From DASSUW01 sp963844405 (lineage in GTDB: Bacteria; Actinomycetota; Thermoleophilia; Solirubrobacterales; Solirubrobacteraceae): a stretch of DNA of 64,000 bases. This document shows, piece after piece, positions 8,242 through 16,557 of the stretch. The stretch is taken from positions 310,001-374,000 of the forward strand of contig CAWJNZ010000003.1 in NCBI GenBank assembly GCA_963844405.1, read 5' to 3'. Each line of letters starts with the position of its first letter. Position 1 is the stretch's first letter. A program made the position numbers and the translations under genes. The notes below the pieces were generated by a model. It searched no databases and was not told the origin of the DNA. It saw nothing but the letters and a program-made list of their open reading frames with translations.

Positions 8242-9020
8242 CAGCTCGCGAGCAGCGGCTTCAAGGCCCGGCGGGCGTCGCGCAGCCCGATGCGGGCGAG
8301 GATCTCGTCGGCCAGCGCCAGGTAGTCGGCGCCGAGGTCCGGCCGGTGGTCGAGGATCGAGAGCCCCCGCTCGGCCGACTCGGCGTAGGCGATCGAGGAG
8401 CGGATCACCGTCTCGAACACCTTGTCGTCGTAGTGCTCGCGCAGCTGGTCGTAGGCCGCGCGCGAGTGGACGGTCCGCATGTCGGCGATGTTCATCACGA
8501 CGCCGAGCCACTCGAGGTCCGGGTTGTAGTACTCCTTCGCCTGCTCGATCACGTCGAGGGCGCCCTGCACGCCCTGGAGCGCGAAGTACTGCGCCTCGGA
8601 CGAGATCAGCGCCCAGTCGGCGGCCACGAGGCCGTTGATGGTGAGCAGGCCGAGGGCCGGCGGGCAGTCGATCAGGACGACGTCGTGCTGCTTGCGCGCG
8701 TCCTTCAGGGCCTTGCGGAGCACCAGCTCGCGGCCGATCTTGCCCGACATCGAGCGCTCGACCTCGGCCAGGATCGGGCTCGCGGGCACGATCCCGTCGT
8801 GCACGGCGGCCTTCGCCTTGGCGTCGCCCGACAGCACGTCGGCGATCGTCGGGCTGGCGTCCGGCGGGATGTCGAAGTAGTCGGAGAGGTTGCCCTGCGG
8901 ATCGAGGTCGACGGCGAGCACGTCGAGCCCGACGCGCCGCAGCACGTCGGAGAGGGTCCGCACGGTGGTGGTCTTGCCCGTGCCGCCCTTGAGCGACAGG
9001 ACGGCGATCGTCTCGGCCAT
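8241..9020 (-). CDS. ParA/Soj-family ATPase
   Basis: Deviant Walker-type ATPase of the ParA/MinD superfamily, 259 aa. Motifs: LSLKGGTGKTTT (deviant Walker A with signature Lys), VDLDPQGN, and Walker B VVLIDCPPALG. The start at 9020 places Walker A about 10 residues in, as usual for Soj-type proteins. No ParB partner gene or parS-like repeat is adjacent; instead it lies between an FHA-domain gene (23-nt gap) and an L,D-transpeptidase gene (4-bp overlap). That suggests a role in positioning a cell-envelope or division machine rather than chromosome segregation. This role is inference. Confidence 0.93.
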   Translation of the reverse strand: MAETIAVLSLKGGTGKTTTVRTLSDVLRRVGLDVLAVDLDPQGNLSDYFDIPPDASPTIADVLSGDAKAKAAVHDGIVPASPILAEVERSMSGKIGRELVLRKALKDARKQHDVVLIDCPPALGLLTINGLVAADWALISSEAQYFALQGVQGALDVIEQAKEYYNPDLEWLGVVMNIADMRTVHSRAAYDQLREHYDDKVFETVIRSSIAYAESAERGLSILDHRPDLGADYLALADEILARIGLRDARRALKPLLAS

Positions 9021-9043
9021 AGAGGCCGAGGACGATAGCTCAG

Positions 9044-9490
9044 CTACTCCGCCGCGACTGCCGACTCGGTGGCCGGTGAGCCGACCGTCGCCGTGTCCAT
9101 GTAGTACAGGGTGTGCCGGCCGACGGCGATCTCGTCGCCGTCGCTGAGCGGGCTCCACTCGACGCGGCTGCCGTTGACGTAGATGCCGTTCAGCGAGCGG
9201 TCGTCGAGCACCCGGACGCCCTCGCTCTGGTTGACCACGAGGGCGTGGCGACGCGACACCGTGGCGTCATCGAACCGCAGGTCGGCGGCCATCGAGCGGC
9301 CGATCCGCGTCCATTCGCGCGAGAGCGCGACCACCACGTGGCGGCCGCTCTCCTCGTAGGCGAGGTACTTGCCGGGCGCGGCCACGCCCGCGCGGGCGTC
9401 CTCGACCCACGACGGCCGCTCGCGGCGCCCCGTGGGCTCGCCGGCCTGGGTGCCCGTGGGCAGCGCTCCGGTGTTCTCGAACTCCGTCAT
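9044..9490 (-). CDS. FHA-domain protein
   Basis: Small cytoplasmic phosphothreonine-binding protein, 148 aa, with a disordered N-terminus (about 1-45) and one FHA domain (about 55-140). The conserved FHA residues are visible: GRS, then SRRHA, and NGIYVNGSRV. The start ATG at 9490 has GGAAGG upstream. FHA proteins bind targets phosphorylated by Ser/Thr kinases such as PknB, but no kinase gene is in the window. It is the first gene of the leftward FHA-ParA-L,D-transpeptidase operon and may recruit the ParA ATPase to a phosphorylated partner (inference). Divergent from the zinc-ribbon gene at 9564. Confidence 0.9.
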   Translation of the reverse strand: MTEFENTGALPTGTQAGEPTGRRERPSWVEDARAGVAAPGKYLAYEESGRHVVVALSREWTRIGRSMAADLRFDDATVSRRHALVVNQSEGVRVLDDRSLNGIYVNGSRVEWSPLSDGDEIAVGRHTLYYMDTATVGSPATESAVAAE

Positions 9491-9563
9491 GGCTCGGCCT
9501 TCCGATCTTAGGGACCGGGTCAATGGAGGTCTCTCGGTGCCCAGCACGAATCACGTTCAAACC

Positions 9564-9824
9564 ATGCTCGCGCTGACCCGCCACAGGAACCCCCTGGTGG
9601 AGATCTCGCTCCTCCGCCACAGCGTAGGGGCTCTGAGTGCCCGCCGCCACGGTTGCGTGCACTGCCATCGTACGCCTCTCGTGGGCGAGGTGGTGCACAT
9701 GTACGGCGACAAGCTGGTGTGCGAGCTCTGCCGTCCGCTGCAGCGCGAGCCGCCGGGGCGGAGCGAGTCCGTCCGCTCGCCGGAGCACGACCGCGCCGTG
9801 CGGGCGCGGCCCCGCGCCGCCTAG
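9564..9824 (+). CDS. Small zinc-ribbon protein
   Basis: Small protein of 86 aa with a treble-clef or zinc-ribbon pattern: CVHCH near residue 33 and CELCR near residue 53, two CxxC pairs about 20 residues apart around a short beta hairpin. The C-terminal 30 residues are Arg/Pro-rich and probably disordered. The start ATG at 9564 is the one nearest the conserved part; no strong ribosome binding site is seen. It lies between a divergent FHA operon and an SRPBCC gene (29-nt gap). Function unknown; nucleic-acid or protein binding is possible. Real gene judged from the paired cysteines and clean position. Confidence 0.7.
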   Translation: MLALTRHRNPLVEISLLRHSVGALSARRHGCVHCHRTPLVGEVVHMYGDKLVCELCRPLQREPPGRSESVRSPEHDRAVRARPRAA

Positions 9825-9853
9825 CGTCGCCGGGGACTATTCTTCCGGCCGCC

Positions 9854-10351
9854 GTGGACCCCGTCACCGTCAGCGTGAAGATCGGCCGGCCGCGCGAGGA
9901 GGTCTTCGCGTACCTGGCGGACATCGCGAACCACCTCGAGTTCAGCGACCACTACCTCGAGCAGTTCCGGCTCACCCGCGTCGACTCCTACGGGCAGGGC
10001 GCCGGCGCGCGGTTCAAGCTGCGCGCGCCGCTCCAGCGCTTCTCGTGGAGCGACATGACGTTCTCGGTCGTCGAGCCGCCGCACCGGATCGTGGCCGTCG
10101 GGCGCGGCGGGAAGTTCAACCGCATCCGCACGACGGCGATCTGGACGCTCGACGTGGCCCCGGGCGGCGGCACCGAGGTCGAGTACATGTTCGAGTCCGA
10201 GCCGGCGTTCCCGACCGACCGCATCGTGGAGGCCCTGAGCGGCCAGCGCGGGTGGTTCAAGCGCAAGCTGCGCAAGGCGTTGAGTCGCCTCCAGGCGATC
10301 CTCGAGGAGAACGAGGACCGCGGGGCGCGCGCGACCGTCGCCGGAGTCTAG
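9854..10351 (+). CDS. SRPBCC (START-like) family protein
   Basis: Single-domain helix-grip protein, 165 aa, of the polyketide cyclase/dehydrase-like SRPBCC superfamily, which binds hydrophobic ligands. It begins VSVKIGRPREEVFAYLAD, the usual first strand and helix, and ends with the long C-terminal helix (WFKRKLRKALSRLQAI) that covers the cavity. The start is GTG at 9854, with TATTCT at 9838-9843, ten nt upstream, so a leaderless mRNA is likely. The TAG stop is part of TAGACT, which looks like the -10 box of the next gene. Ligand unknown. Confidence 0.88.
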   Translation: MDPVTVSVKIGRPREEVFAYLADIANHLEFSDHYLEQFRLTRVDSYGQGAGARFKLRAPLQRFSWSDMTFSVVEPPHRIVAVGRGGKFNRIRTTAIWTLDVAPGGGTEVEYMFESEPAFPTDRIVEALSGQRGWFKRKLRKALSRLQAILEENEDRGARATVAGV

Positions 10352-10364
10352 ACTCCGGCTCCGC

Positions 10365-10931
10365 ATGCGCCGTCTCGCCCTCGTCCTCGCGCTGCTCGCC
10401 GTCGTCGCCGCCGGCTGCGGACACGACGAGAACGAGGCCACCGCGATCCAGCAGACGGCCGAGACCGAGGGCCTGTACCTAGACGTCAACGGGCTCAAGT
10501 ACCAGATCCAGATGTCGCGGTACATGAACCCGGCCGACGTCGAGGACCGGGAGTACCTCGTCGGGCTGGGGGAGAACGCGGCGCCGCCCGGCGGGGACGA
10601 GATCTACTTCGGCGTCTGGGTGCGGGTGGAGAACACGTCGGAGGACGAGACGCACCCGGCGGCCACGATCTGGGAGATCCACGACACCCAGGAGAACGTC
10701 TACCGGCCGATCCCGATCGACACGGACGTCAACCCGTTCGCGTTCGAGCCCGGCCCCGTCCCGCCCAAGACCGTCTGGCCGCTGGTCAGCTCGGCCGCCG
10801 GCCAGGGGCCGATCCAGGGCCTGATGCTGCTCTTCAAGCTCCGCAACGAGTCGTTCTCGAACCGCCCCCTCGAGCTCAAGTTCCGCAACGGCGGAAGCGG
10901 CCAAGAGGGCACCTACGACCTCGACGTGTAG
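10365..10931 (+). CDS. Lipoprotein with DUF4352-like domain
   Basis: Exported lipoprotein of 188 aa with an N-terminal hydrophobic stretch and lipobox VVAAGC (Cys near residue 18). The mature part has a long beta-rich region with VWVRVENTSEDE, resembling DUF4352 immunoglobulin-like domains found in many actinobacterial lipoproteins. TAGACT at 10349-10354 ends ten nt before the ATG, suggesting leaderless transcription; the TAG of that hexamer is the stop of the SRPBCC gene. Substrate or partner unknown. Lgt at 2.2 kb would modify it. Confidence 0.8.
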   Translation: MRRLALVLALLAVVAAGCGHDENEATAIQQTAETEGLYLDVNGLKYQIQMSRYMNPADVEDREYLVGLGENAAPPGGDEIYFGVWVRVENTSEDETHPAATIWEIHDTQENVYRPIPIDTDVNPFAFEPGPVPPKTVWPLVSSAAGQGPIQGLMLLFKLRNESFSNRPLELKFRNGGSGQEGTYDLDV

Positions 10932-10941
10932 GTCGGCCGCG

Positions 10942-11140
10942 GGCGAACGTCAACTGCGGCTGGGTAGGGGAGCTGGTTGGGCCAGCGGGGGTGCATTTCG
11001 TCAACACGCGCCGCCCGACGAGCGGTGCGTTGACGTTGCGCACCTATACGGTGCCGAACGTCAACCGGGACCGGCGGGCGGCGGCTCCGTTGACGAAATG
11101 CACCGGCAAACCGCGCCGCCGCCCTCAAGCGGGGTTGACC
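10942..11140. repeat. Palindromic intergenic element, copy 2
   Basis: The left end is GCGAACGTCAACTGCGG followed by CTGGGTAGGGG. The right end on the minus strand is GGTCAACCCCGCTTGAGGG. The interior is a nested palindrome: GGTGCATTTCGTCAAC (10990-11005) pairs 16 of 16 with 11089-11104, an inner GTTGACGTT pairs with AACGTCAAC, and GCACC/GGTGC closes around a TATAC loop. It lies between the convergent lipoprotein and penicillin-binding protein genes. This is the longest hairpin of the four copies. Confidence 0.75.
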
Positions 11141-11141
11141 T

Positions 11142-12860
11142 TCAGCCCACGGCGGCGTCGATGACCTGGGCGGCCGCGGGCGCCGCCACCTCTCCGCCTG
11201 CTCCCTGGGCGATGAGGAGGACGCAGACGGCGATCCGGGGGTTGCCCGCCGGCGCGTAGGCCGCGAACCAGGCGTCGGTGTCGGTCGTGTCCTCCTCCGG
11301 CGGCGGCTCGCCCTCCTCGAGCGGCTCGGGGTCCTCGCTTACCGTCGAGCGCAGCTCGGCCGTGCCGGTCTTGCCGGCCACGGCCACGCCGCGGACCTGG
11401 GCGCCGACGCCGGTGCCGTCCGTGACCACCGCGCGCATGGCGCGGCCGACGAAGCGGGCGATGCCGGGGCGGGTGACCTCGGTCGCCTCCGTCCGCTCGC
11501 CGCGCCGCAGCGTCGGCCGCATGCGGCGGCCGTCCTCCCCGATGGCCGCCGCGATCAGCGCCATCTGCAGCGGCGTGGTGAGGACCTTGCCCTGGCCGAT
11601 CGCGGTCGAGCCGACGGCCAGGTCGTCGCCGATCTCGCCCGCCGCGGGGATCGTCGAGCGGGCCGCGCCCACGAGCCTCGGGTCCTCGTTGAAGCCGAAC
11701 CGCTCGGCCGTCTCCACGAGCCGCTCGGCCCCCAGCTCGGCGCCCATCGGCGCGAAGACCGAGTTGCAGGAGTGCGCGAACGAGTTGATCAGCGACCCGC
11801 CGCACGACTCGCCGTTGGCGTTCTCGAGCTCGATGCCCTCCAGCGTCGCCGCCGTCTGGACCGGGAAGGTGTCGCTGCGCCGTACCGTCCGGGCCTCGAG
11901 CGCGCCGGTCAGGGTGACGATCTTGAACACCGAGCCCGGCGGCTGGGGGGCCGAGAAGGCGAGCCCCGCGAGAGCCAGGACCTCGCCGGTGCGCGGGCGC
12001 ACGGCGGCGATGCCGCCGTAGCGGCCGGCGAGCGCCTGCACGGCGACGCGCTGGACGTCGGGGTCGATCGTGGTGCGGACGCTCGTGCCGGGCTTGGGGG
12101 ACACGCTGGCCAGGACGCGCGTGCCGGCCAGCAGCTCGCCGCCGGGCGTGCCGGCCAGCTCGGCCTCGAACTCGCGCTCGAGGCCGGTCAGGCCCACGGG
12201 GGCGTCGGCGGGGAGGCCGCGCTCCGCCAGCTCCTCGGCGCGCTCCGGCGGCGCCGGCCCCACGCGGCCGGCGATCTCCGAGGCGAGCGGGTCGAGGTCC
12301 GACAGCCGCGCCTCGCCGTAGGCCATGCGCGTGCCGTCGCGGGCGCGGATCGCCTCCCGCTCGGCCAGTCGCGTGCTGCGGCTCAGCGCCTCGCCGGGCC
12401 GCAGGTCGGGGAAGACCAGGTGCGGCGCCCACTCGATGGCGGGCTCGTCCGACGGCCCCTCGCCGAGCGGCAGCGAGACCGAGCCCTCGACGTCGCCCCA
12501 GAGCCGGGTGCTCGCCGTCACCGGGACCACGACGGCGTCCTCCGCGGGATCGCGCGGGCGATCTGCCTCCAGCCGCCGCAGCGTCGCGGTGGAGGCCGCG
12601 GTCCGGTACGTGCGGGCGAAACGCCGCAGCGAGGTCTCGGTTCGAGCGCGGTCCGTGAGCAGCCCGTACATCTCGGCGTAGTCGCCACGTTCCCAGGCGT
12701 TCGTGAAGCGGTCGGCGAGGCGGCGCTCGACGGGCTCGTGGCGGGCGCCCGTGATCAGGCCCCCGGCGAACGCCCCGAGGCCGAGCACGACCACCGGCAG
12801 CAGGCGGCGCAGGCGCTGCGACCGCGGTGGGGAGGAAGAGGAGGTGCGGACAGCCGCCAT
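11142..12860 (-). CDS. Penicillin-binding protein, class B-type transpeptidase with NTF2-like domain
   Basis: Membrane-anchored D,D-transpeptidase of 572 aa. It has a basic N-terminus, one membrane anchor (about residues 20-38), an NTF2-like (MecA-N type) domain (about 45-160), a dimerisation-type region, and a transpeptidase domain. The catalytic motifs are intact: PGSVFK (Ser310, Lys313), SCN (364-366) and KTGTAE (Lys497). A Glu/Pro-rich insert follows the KTG motif. The NTF2-like domain is typical of actinobacterial PBP2a-like enzymes such as PbpA relatives. It is monocistronic, convergent with the lipoprotein gene and divergent from the MarP-like gene. Confidence 0.93.
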   Translation of the reverse strand: MAAVRTSSSSPPRSQRLRRLLPVVVLGLGAFAGGLITGARHEPVERRLADRFTNAWERGDYAEMYGLLTDRARTETSLRRFARTYRTAASTATLRRLEADRPRDPAEDAVVVPVTASTRLWGDVEGSVSLPLGEGPSDEPAIEWAPHLVFPDLRPGEALSRSTRLAEREAIRARDGTRMAYGEARLSDLDPLASEIAGRVGPAPPERAEELAERGLPADAPVGLTGLEREFEAELAGTPGGELLAGTRVLASVSPKPGTSVRTTIDPDVQRVAVQALAGRYGGIAAVRPRTGEVLALAGLAFSAPQPPGSVFKIVTLTGALEARTVRRSDTFPVQTAATLEGIELENANGESCGGSLINSFAHSCNSVFAPMGAELGAERLVETAERFGFNEDPRLVGAARSTIPAAGEIGDDLAVGSTAIGQGKVLTTPLQMALIAAAIGEDGRRMRPTLRRGERTEATEVTRPGIARFVGRAMRAVVTDGTGVGAQVRGVAVAGKTGTAELRSTVSEDPEPLEEGEPPPEEDTTDTDAWFAAYAPAGNPRIAVCVLLIAQGAGGEVAAPAAAQVIDAAVG

Positions 12861-12917
12861 GTGGCCCGGTCCAGGGTAAGGGGGCGCGCGGACTCGCCGG
12901 GTACGCTCGCTTGTCCC

Positions 12918-12941
12918 ATGGTCGCTTCTCAGACTTCGTGA
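12918..12941 (+). other. Seven-codon mini-ORF overlapping the start of the MarP-like gene
   Basis: ATG at 12918 opens a seven-codon frame (MVASQTS) whose TGA at 12939-12941 overlaps the GTG start at 12938 as GTGA. TACGCT at 12902-12907 ends ten nt before this ATG, the spacing seen at leaderless starts elsewhere in the window. A ribosome loading at the mini-ORF could therefore pass to the GTG by coupling. Seen only in sequence; function is inferred. Confidence 0.4.
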
Positions 12942-14072
12942 CCGGCATCGACTGGGTGATCCTCGGCGCGGTCGTCCTGCTGGCGCTGTTCGGCTGGGCG
13001 CAGGGCTTCGTGGCCGGTGCGCTGGCGCTGGTGGGGTTCGCGGCCGGCGCGTGGCTGGGGACGCGGGTGGCGCCGCTCGTGCTCGAGGACGGGTCGCAGT
13101 GGGCGCCGGCCTTCGCGCTGATGGGCGCGATCGTGGCCGGCGGCGTGCTGGCCGCGAGCTTCGAGGGGCTCGGCGCGCGACTGCGGGGGCGGTTCGTCTC
13201 GCCGGCCTTCGCGGCGGTCGACGGCGCGCTCGGGGCGATGCTGACGGCCTGCGTGGGGCTGCTGATCGCGTGGGTGCTCGGCGCGGTGGCGCTGCAGGCG
13301 GACCCCGACATCCGGCGCGACGTCCAGCGCTCGGCGATCCTGCGCCAGCTCAACGCGATCCTGCCGCCGACCGGGCCGCTGCTCAACACGCTGCGGGCGC
13401 TCGACCCGTTCCCGCGGATCGACGGCCCAGAGGCGCGCGTGCCGCCGCCGCGGGCGGCGATCGCCCGCGATCCGCAGGTCGTCGCCGCGCGCGACAGCGT
13501 GGTGAAGATCCTCGGGACCGCGTGCGGGGTCGGGGTCGAGGGCTCGGGCTGGGTGGCGGCGCCGCGCGTGGTGGTCACGAACGCCCACGTCGTCGCCGGC
13601 CAGGACGACACGCGCGTGCTGCCGGGCGGCAAGGAGCCGGGGGTCGAGGCGCAGGCGGTCGCGTTCGACCCGCGCAACGACCTCGCGATCCTGCGCGTCG
13701 ACGGCCTCGAGGCGCCTGCGCTGCGAGCTCGCGCGCGATCCGCGGTCCGGCACCTCGGCGGCGATCCTCGGCTTCCCCCTGAACGGGCCCTACGACGTGC
13801 GGGCGGGCCGGCTCGGCGGGACGCGCGAGGTGGTCAGCCAGGACGCCTACGGGCACGGGCCGGTGCGGCGGTCGATCGCCTCCCTGCGCGGTGCCGTGCG
13901 GTCCGGCAACTCGGGCGGCCCGATGGTGGACGGCTCGGGCCGCGTGGTGACGACGATCTTCGCGGCCACCACGAGCGGCCCACGCGGCGGCTACGGAGTG
14001 CCCAACGCGATCGTGCGGGCCGCGCTCGATAGCGCTCGCGAGCCGGTCGACACCGGGCCTTGCGGCGGCTGA
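12938..14072 (+). pseudogene. MarP-like membrane serine protease (CvpA-type membrane part plus trypsin fold), frame broken
   Basis: Periplasmic-facing serine protease anchored by a CvpA-like membrane domain, as in mycobacterial MarP, which protects against acid. The first frame (GTG at 12938) encodes about four membrane segments, then VVTNAHVVAG (catalytic His) and DPRNDLAILRV (catalytic Asp). Near 13730 the frame must gain one base: GLEAPAL is followed out of frame by LARDPRSGTSA and AILGFPLNGPYDVRAGR. The second frame then gives GNSGGP with the catalytic Ser and stops at 14072. The triad is complete only across both frames. It is a sequencing error or a recent single-base insertion. Without the break the protein would be about 377 aa, normal for MarP. 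Confidence 0.85.
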
Positions 14073-14089
14073 GCTACCCTGCGCGGCCC

Positions 14090-16330
14090 ATGGGGAAGAC
14101 GCTCGTCATCGCCGAGAAGCCGTCCGTCGGCCGCGATCTCACGCGCGCGCTCCCGGGCGCCTTCCAGAAGCACGAGGGCTACCTGGAGTCGGATTCGCAC
14201 GTCGTGACCTGGGCCGTCGGCCATCTCGTCCAGCTCGCCGAGCCGGACGAGTACGACCCCAAGTACAAGAAGTGGCGGATGGCCGACCTGCCGATCGTGC
14301 CGGACGAGTTCAAGCTCGTCGTGCGCGACGAGCGCTCGAAGAAGCAGTTCAACGTCATCTCCAGGCAGCTCCGGCGCGACGACGTCGAAGTCGTGATCAA
14401 CGCGTGCGACGCCGGCCGTGAGGGCGAGCTGATCTTCGCCTGGACGTACGAGAAGGCGAAGGCGAAGAAGCCGGTCGAGCGGCTGTGGCTGTCGTCGATG
14501 ACGTCGGCGGCGATCAAGGAGGCGTTCGGGACGCTGAAGCCCGCCTCGGAGCTCGCGCGGCTCGAGCAGGCCGCGCGCTCGCGCTCGGAGGCGGACTGGA
14601 TCGTCGGCATGAACTCCACGCGGGCGGCGACCATCCGGCTGCGCTCGTCCTTCGACGGCGCGGTCTCGCTCGGCCGCGTGCAGACCCCCACGCTGGCCAT
14701 CCTCGCCCGTCGCGAAGAGGAGATCCGCGCCTTCGTGCCCGAGCCGTACTGGCTCGTCGACGCGACCTTCGAGCCTCGCGAGGGGGAGCCGGGCCGCCGC
14801 TACCACGGTCGCTACCACGCCGGCTCCGAGCCGCGGATGAAGACGGCCGAGGAGGCTTCGGCGGTCGTCGAGGCGGTCCGGGGACAGCCCGGCGAGATCA
14901 CGAAGCTCGAGACGACGACCAAGAAGGAGCGCGCGCCGCTCCTCTACGACCTGACCTCCTTGCAGCGCGACGCCAACACGCGCTACGGCTTCTCGGCGCG
15001 GCGCACCTTGGCCGCCGCCCAGCGCCTGTACGAGGACCACAAGGCGCTGACCTACCCGCGGACGAGCTCGCGCTTCCTGCCGGGCGACATGATCGGCGAG
15101 CTCAAGCCGACCGCCGCCCTGGTCGGCCGCCAGCGCGAGTACGCCCGTGCGGCCTCGTACGTGACGGGGCTCGACGTCCTGCCGCTGGGGCGCGTGGTCA
15201 ACGACGCCAAGGTCACAGACCACCACGCGATCATCCCGACCAAGGCCGAGCACCGGGTCGACAAGATGAGCGACGACGACCGGCGCATCTACGACATGGT
15301 CGCCCGCCGCTTCCTGGCCGTCTTCCACCCGGACGCCGTGTTCGAGAACACGCGGCTGGAGACGACGGTCGCCGAGCACGTCTTCCGGACGCGCGGGCGG
15401 GTGCTCGTGGTGCCCGGCTGGCGCGGCGTCTACGGCGAGGGGCTGTCCGACGGGTCGTCCGCCGAGGACGACGACGGCGGCGATCAGCAGCTGCCGAAGC
15501 TCGCGCAGGGCGAGGACGTCGCCACCCTCGAGGTCGAGTCGCTCGAGAAGGTCACCAAGCCGCCGCGCCGTTACTCCGACGCCTCGCTGCTGGGGGCGAT
15601 GGAGACGGCCGGCAAGCTCGTCGACGACGACGAGCTGCGCGAGGCGATGAAGGACTCGGGCATCGGCACGCCGGCCACGCGGGCCGCGATCATCGAGCGG
15701 CTGATCGACGTCGGCTACGTCGAGCGCGAGGGCCGCGCCCTGGTGGCCACCGAGAAGGGCACGAACGTCATCAAGTTCCTCGGCGAGCACGCCCTCACGT
15801 CACCGTCGCTGACCGGCGACTGGGAGCACCGCCTCGGCAGGATCGAGGAGGGCGAGGAGTCGCGCGAGCGCTTCATGCACGACATCGCGGAGTTCGCGCG
15901 CGGGACCGTCGGCGAGCTCGACGCCAAGCTCAAGGAGGTGCGCATCCCGCGCGCCAACCTGGGGCCGTGCCCGGTCTGCGGGCGCGACATCGTCGAGAAC
16001 CGCAAGGGCTTCTCCTGCTGGTCGCGCGAGGATCCCGGCTGCGGGTTCGTGATCTGGAAGTCGAAGGCGGGCAAGACGCTGCCGATCGCCGTGGCCCGCG
16101 AGCTGATCTCCACCGGGCGCACCCAGAAGCCCGTGACAGGGTTCAAGGGGCGCTCCGGGCGGTCGTTCCGGGCGCGCCTGGCCCTGATGCAGACCGAGGA
16201 CGGCAAGTGGCGCGTCGAGTTCGACGAGCCGTGGGCGCGCGAAGGCGCCAAGCCGCCCGAGGGCGAGGAGCAGCCGGCGGGCGAGGAGCAGCCGGCGGGC
16301 GAGGACGACGCGCCCGCCCAGGCGGCCTGA
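14090..16330 (+). CDS. topB: Type IA DNA topoisomerase III
   Basis: Type IA topoisomerase of the TopB class, 746 aa, that relaxes or decatenates DNA through a 5'-phosphotyrosine. It opens KTLVIAEKPSVGRDLT (Toprim), with acidic NACDAGREGELIF; the active-site tyrosine is Tyr322 in TYPRTSSRF. SLGRVQTPTL and DSGIGTPATRA blocks are present. A C-terminal zinc-finger-like CPVCGRD with later cysteines is followed by an acidic tail with two EEQPAG repeats. TACCCT at 14075-14080 ends nine nt before the ATG, suggesting leaderless mRNA. The type I enzyme needed for general relaxation would be elsewhere; this is probably an accessory topoisomerase. Confidence 0.94.
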   Translation: MGKTLVIAEKPSVGRDLTRALPGAFQKHEGYLESDSHVVTWAVGHLVQLAEPDEYDPKYKKWRMADLPIVPDEFKLVVRDERSKKQFNVISRQLRRDDVEVVINACDAGREGELIFAWTYEKAKAKKPVERLWLSSMTSAAIKEAFGTLKPASELARLEQAARSRSEADWIVGMNSTRAATIRLRSSFDGAVSLGRVQTPTLAILARREEEIRAFVPEPYWLVDATFEPREGEPGRRYHGRYHAGSEPRMKTAEEASAVVEAVRGQPGEITKLETTTKKERAPLLYDLTSLQRDANTRYGFSARRTLAAAQRLYEDHKALTYPRTSSRFLPGDMIGELKPTAALVGRQREYARAASYVTGLDVLPLGRVVNDAKVTDHHAIIPTKAEHRVDKMSDDDRRIYDMVARRFLAVFHPDAVFENTRLETTVAEHVFRTRGRVLVVPGWRGVYGEGLSDGSSAEDDDGGDQQLPKLAQGEDVATLEVESLEKVTKPPRRYSDASLLGAMETAGKLVDDDELREAMKDSGIGTPATRAAIIERLIDVGYVEREGRALVATEKGTNVIKFLGEHALTSPSLTGDWEHRLGRIEEGEESRERFMHDIAEFARGTVGELDAKLKEVRIPRANLGPCPVCGRDIVENRKGFSCWSREDPGCGFVIWKSKAGKTLPIAVARELISTGRTQKPVTGFKGRSGRSFRARLALMQTEDGKWRVEFDEPWAREGAKPPEGEEQPAGEEQPAGEDDAPAQAA

Positions 16331-16340
16331 GGTCTCCGCC

Positions 16341-16485
16341 GGTCAACTGCGGCTGGGTAGGGCGATGGGAGAGTCGGCCGCGGCAGGGCGGATGGCGCCT
16401 TGACGTCGCATATCGACGTCAACGCGCCAAGGACCGCCGACGCCGTCGGCGTCCCCGCCGCTCTACTCAGCCGAAGTTCGCGCCC
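16341..16485. repeat. Palindromic intergenic element, copy 3
   Basis: The left end is GGTCAACTGCGGCTGGGTAG; the right end on the minus strand is GCGAACTTCGGCTGAGTAGA, so here both ends are of the same type. The core is a perfect palindrome, TTGACGTCG (16400-16408), loop CATAT, CGACGTCAA (16414-16422), flanked by GGCGCC/GCGCC and GGCGG/CCGCC pairs. Its right edge abuts the TA target of the IS630-type element. Before that insertion it would have lain between convergent topB and the hypothetical gene at 18313. Confidence 0.75.
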
Positions 16486-16557
16486 TAGTAGAGCCGTCCG
16501 TTAGTCCGTCGTGGTATTGGGGCGGGTTCTGACCGGTGCGCGCGCGACGATGCGTCG

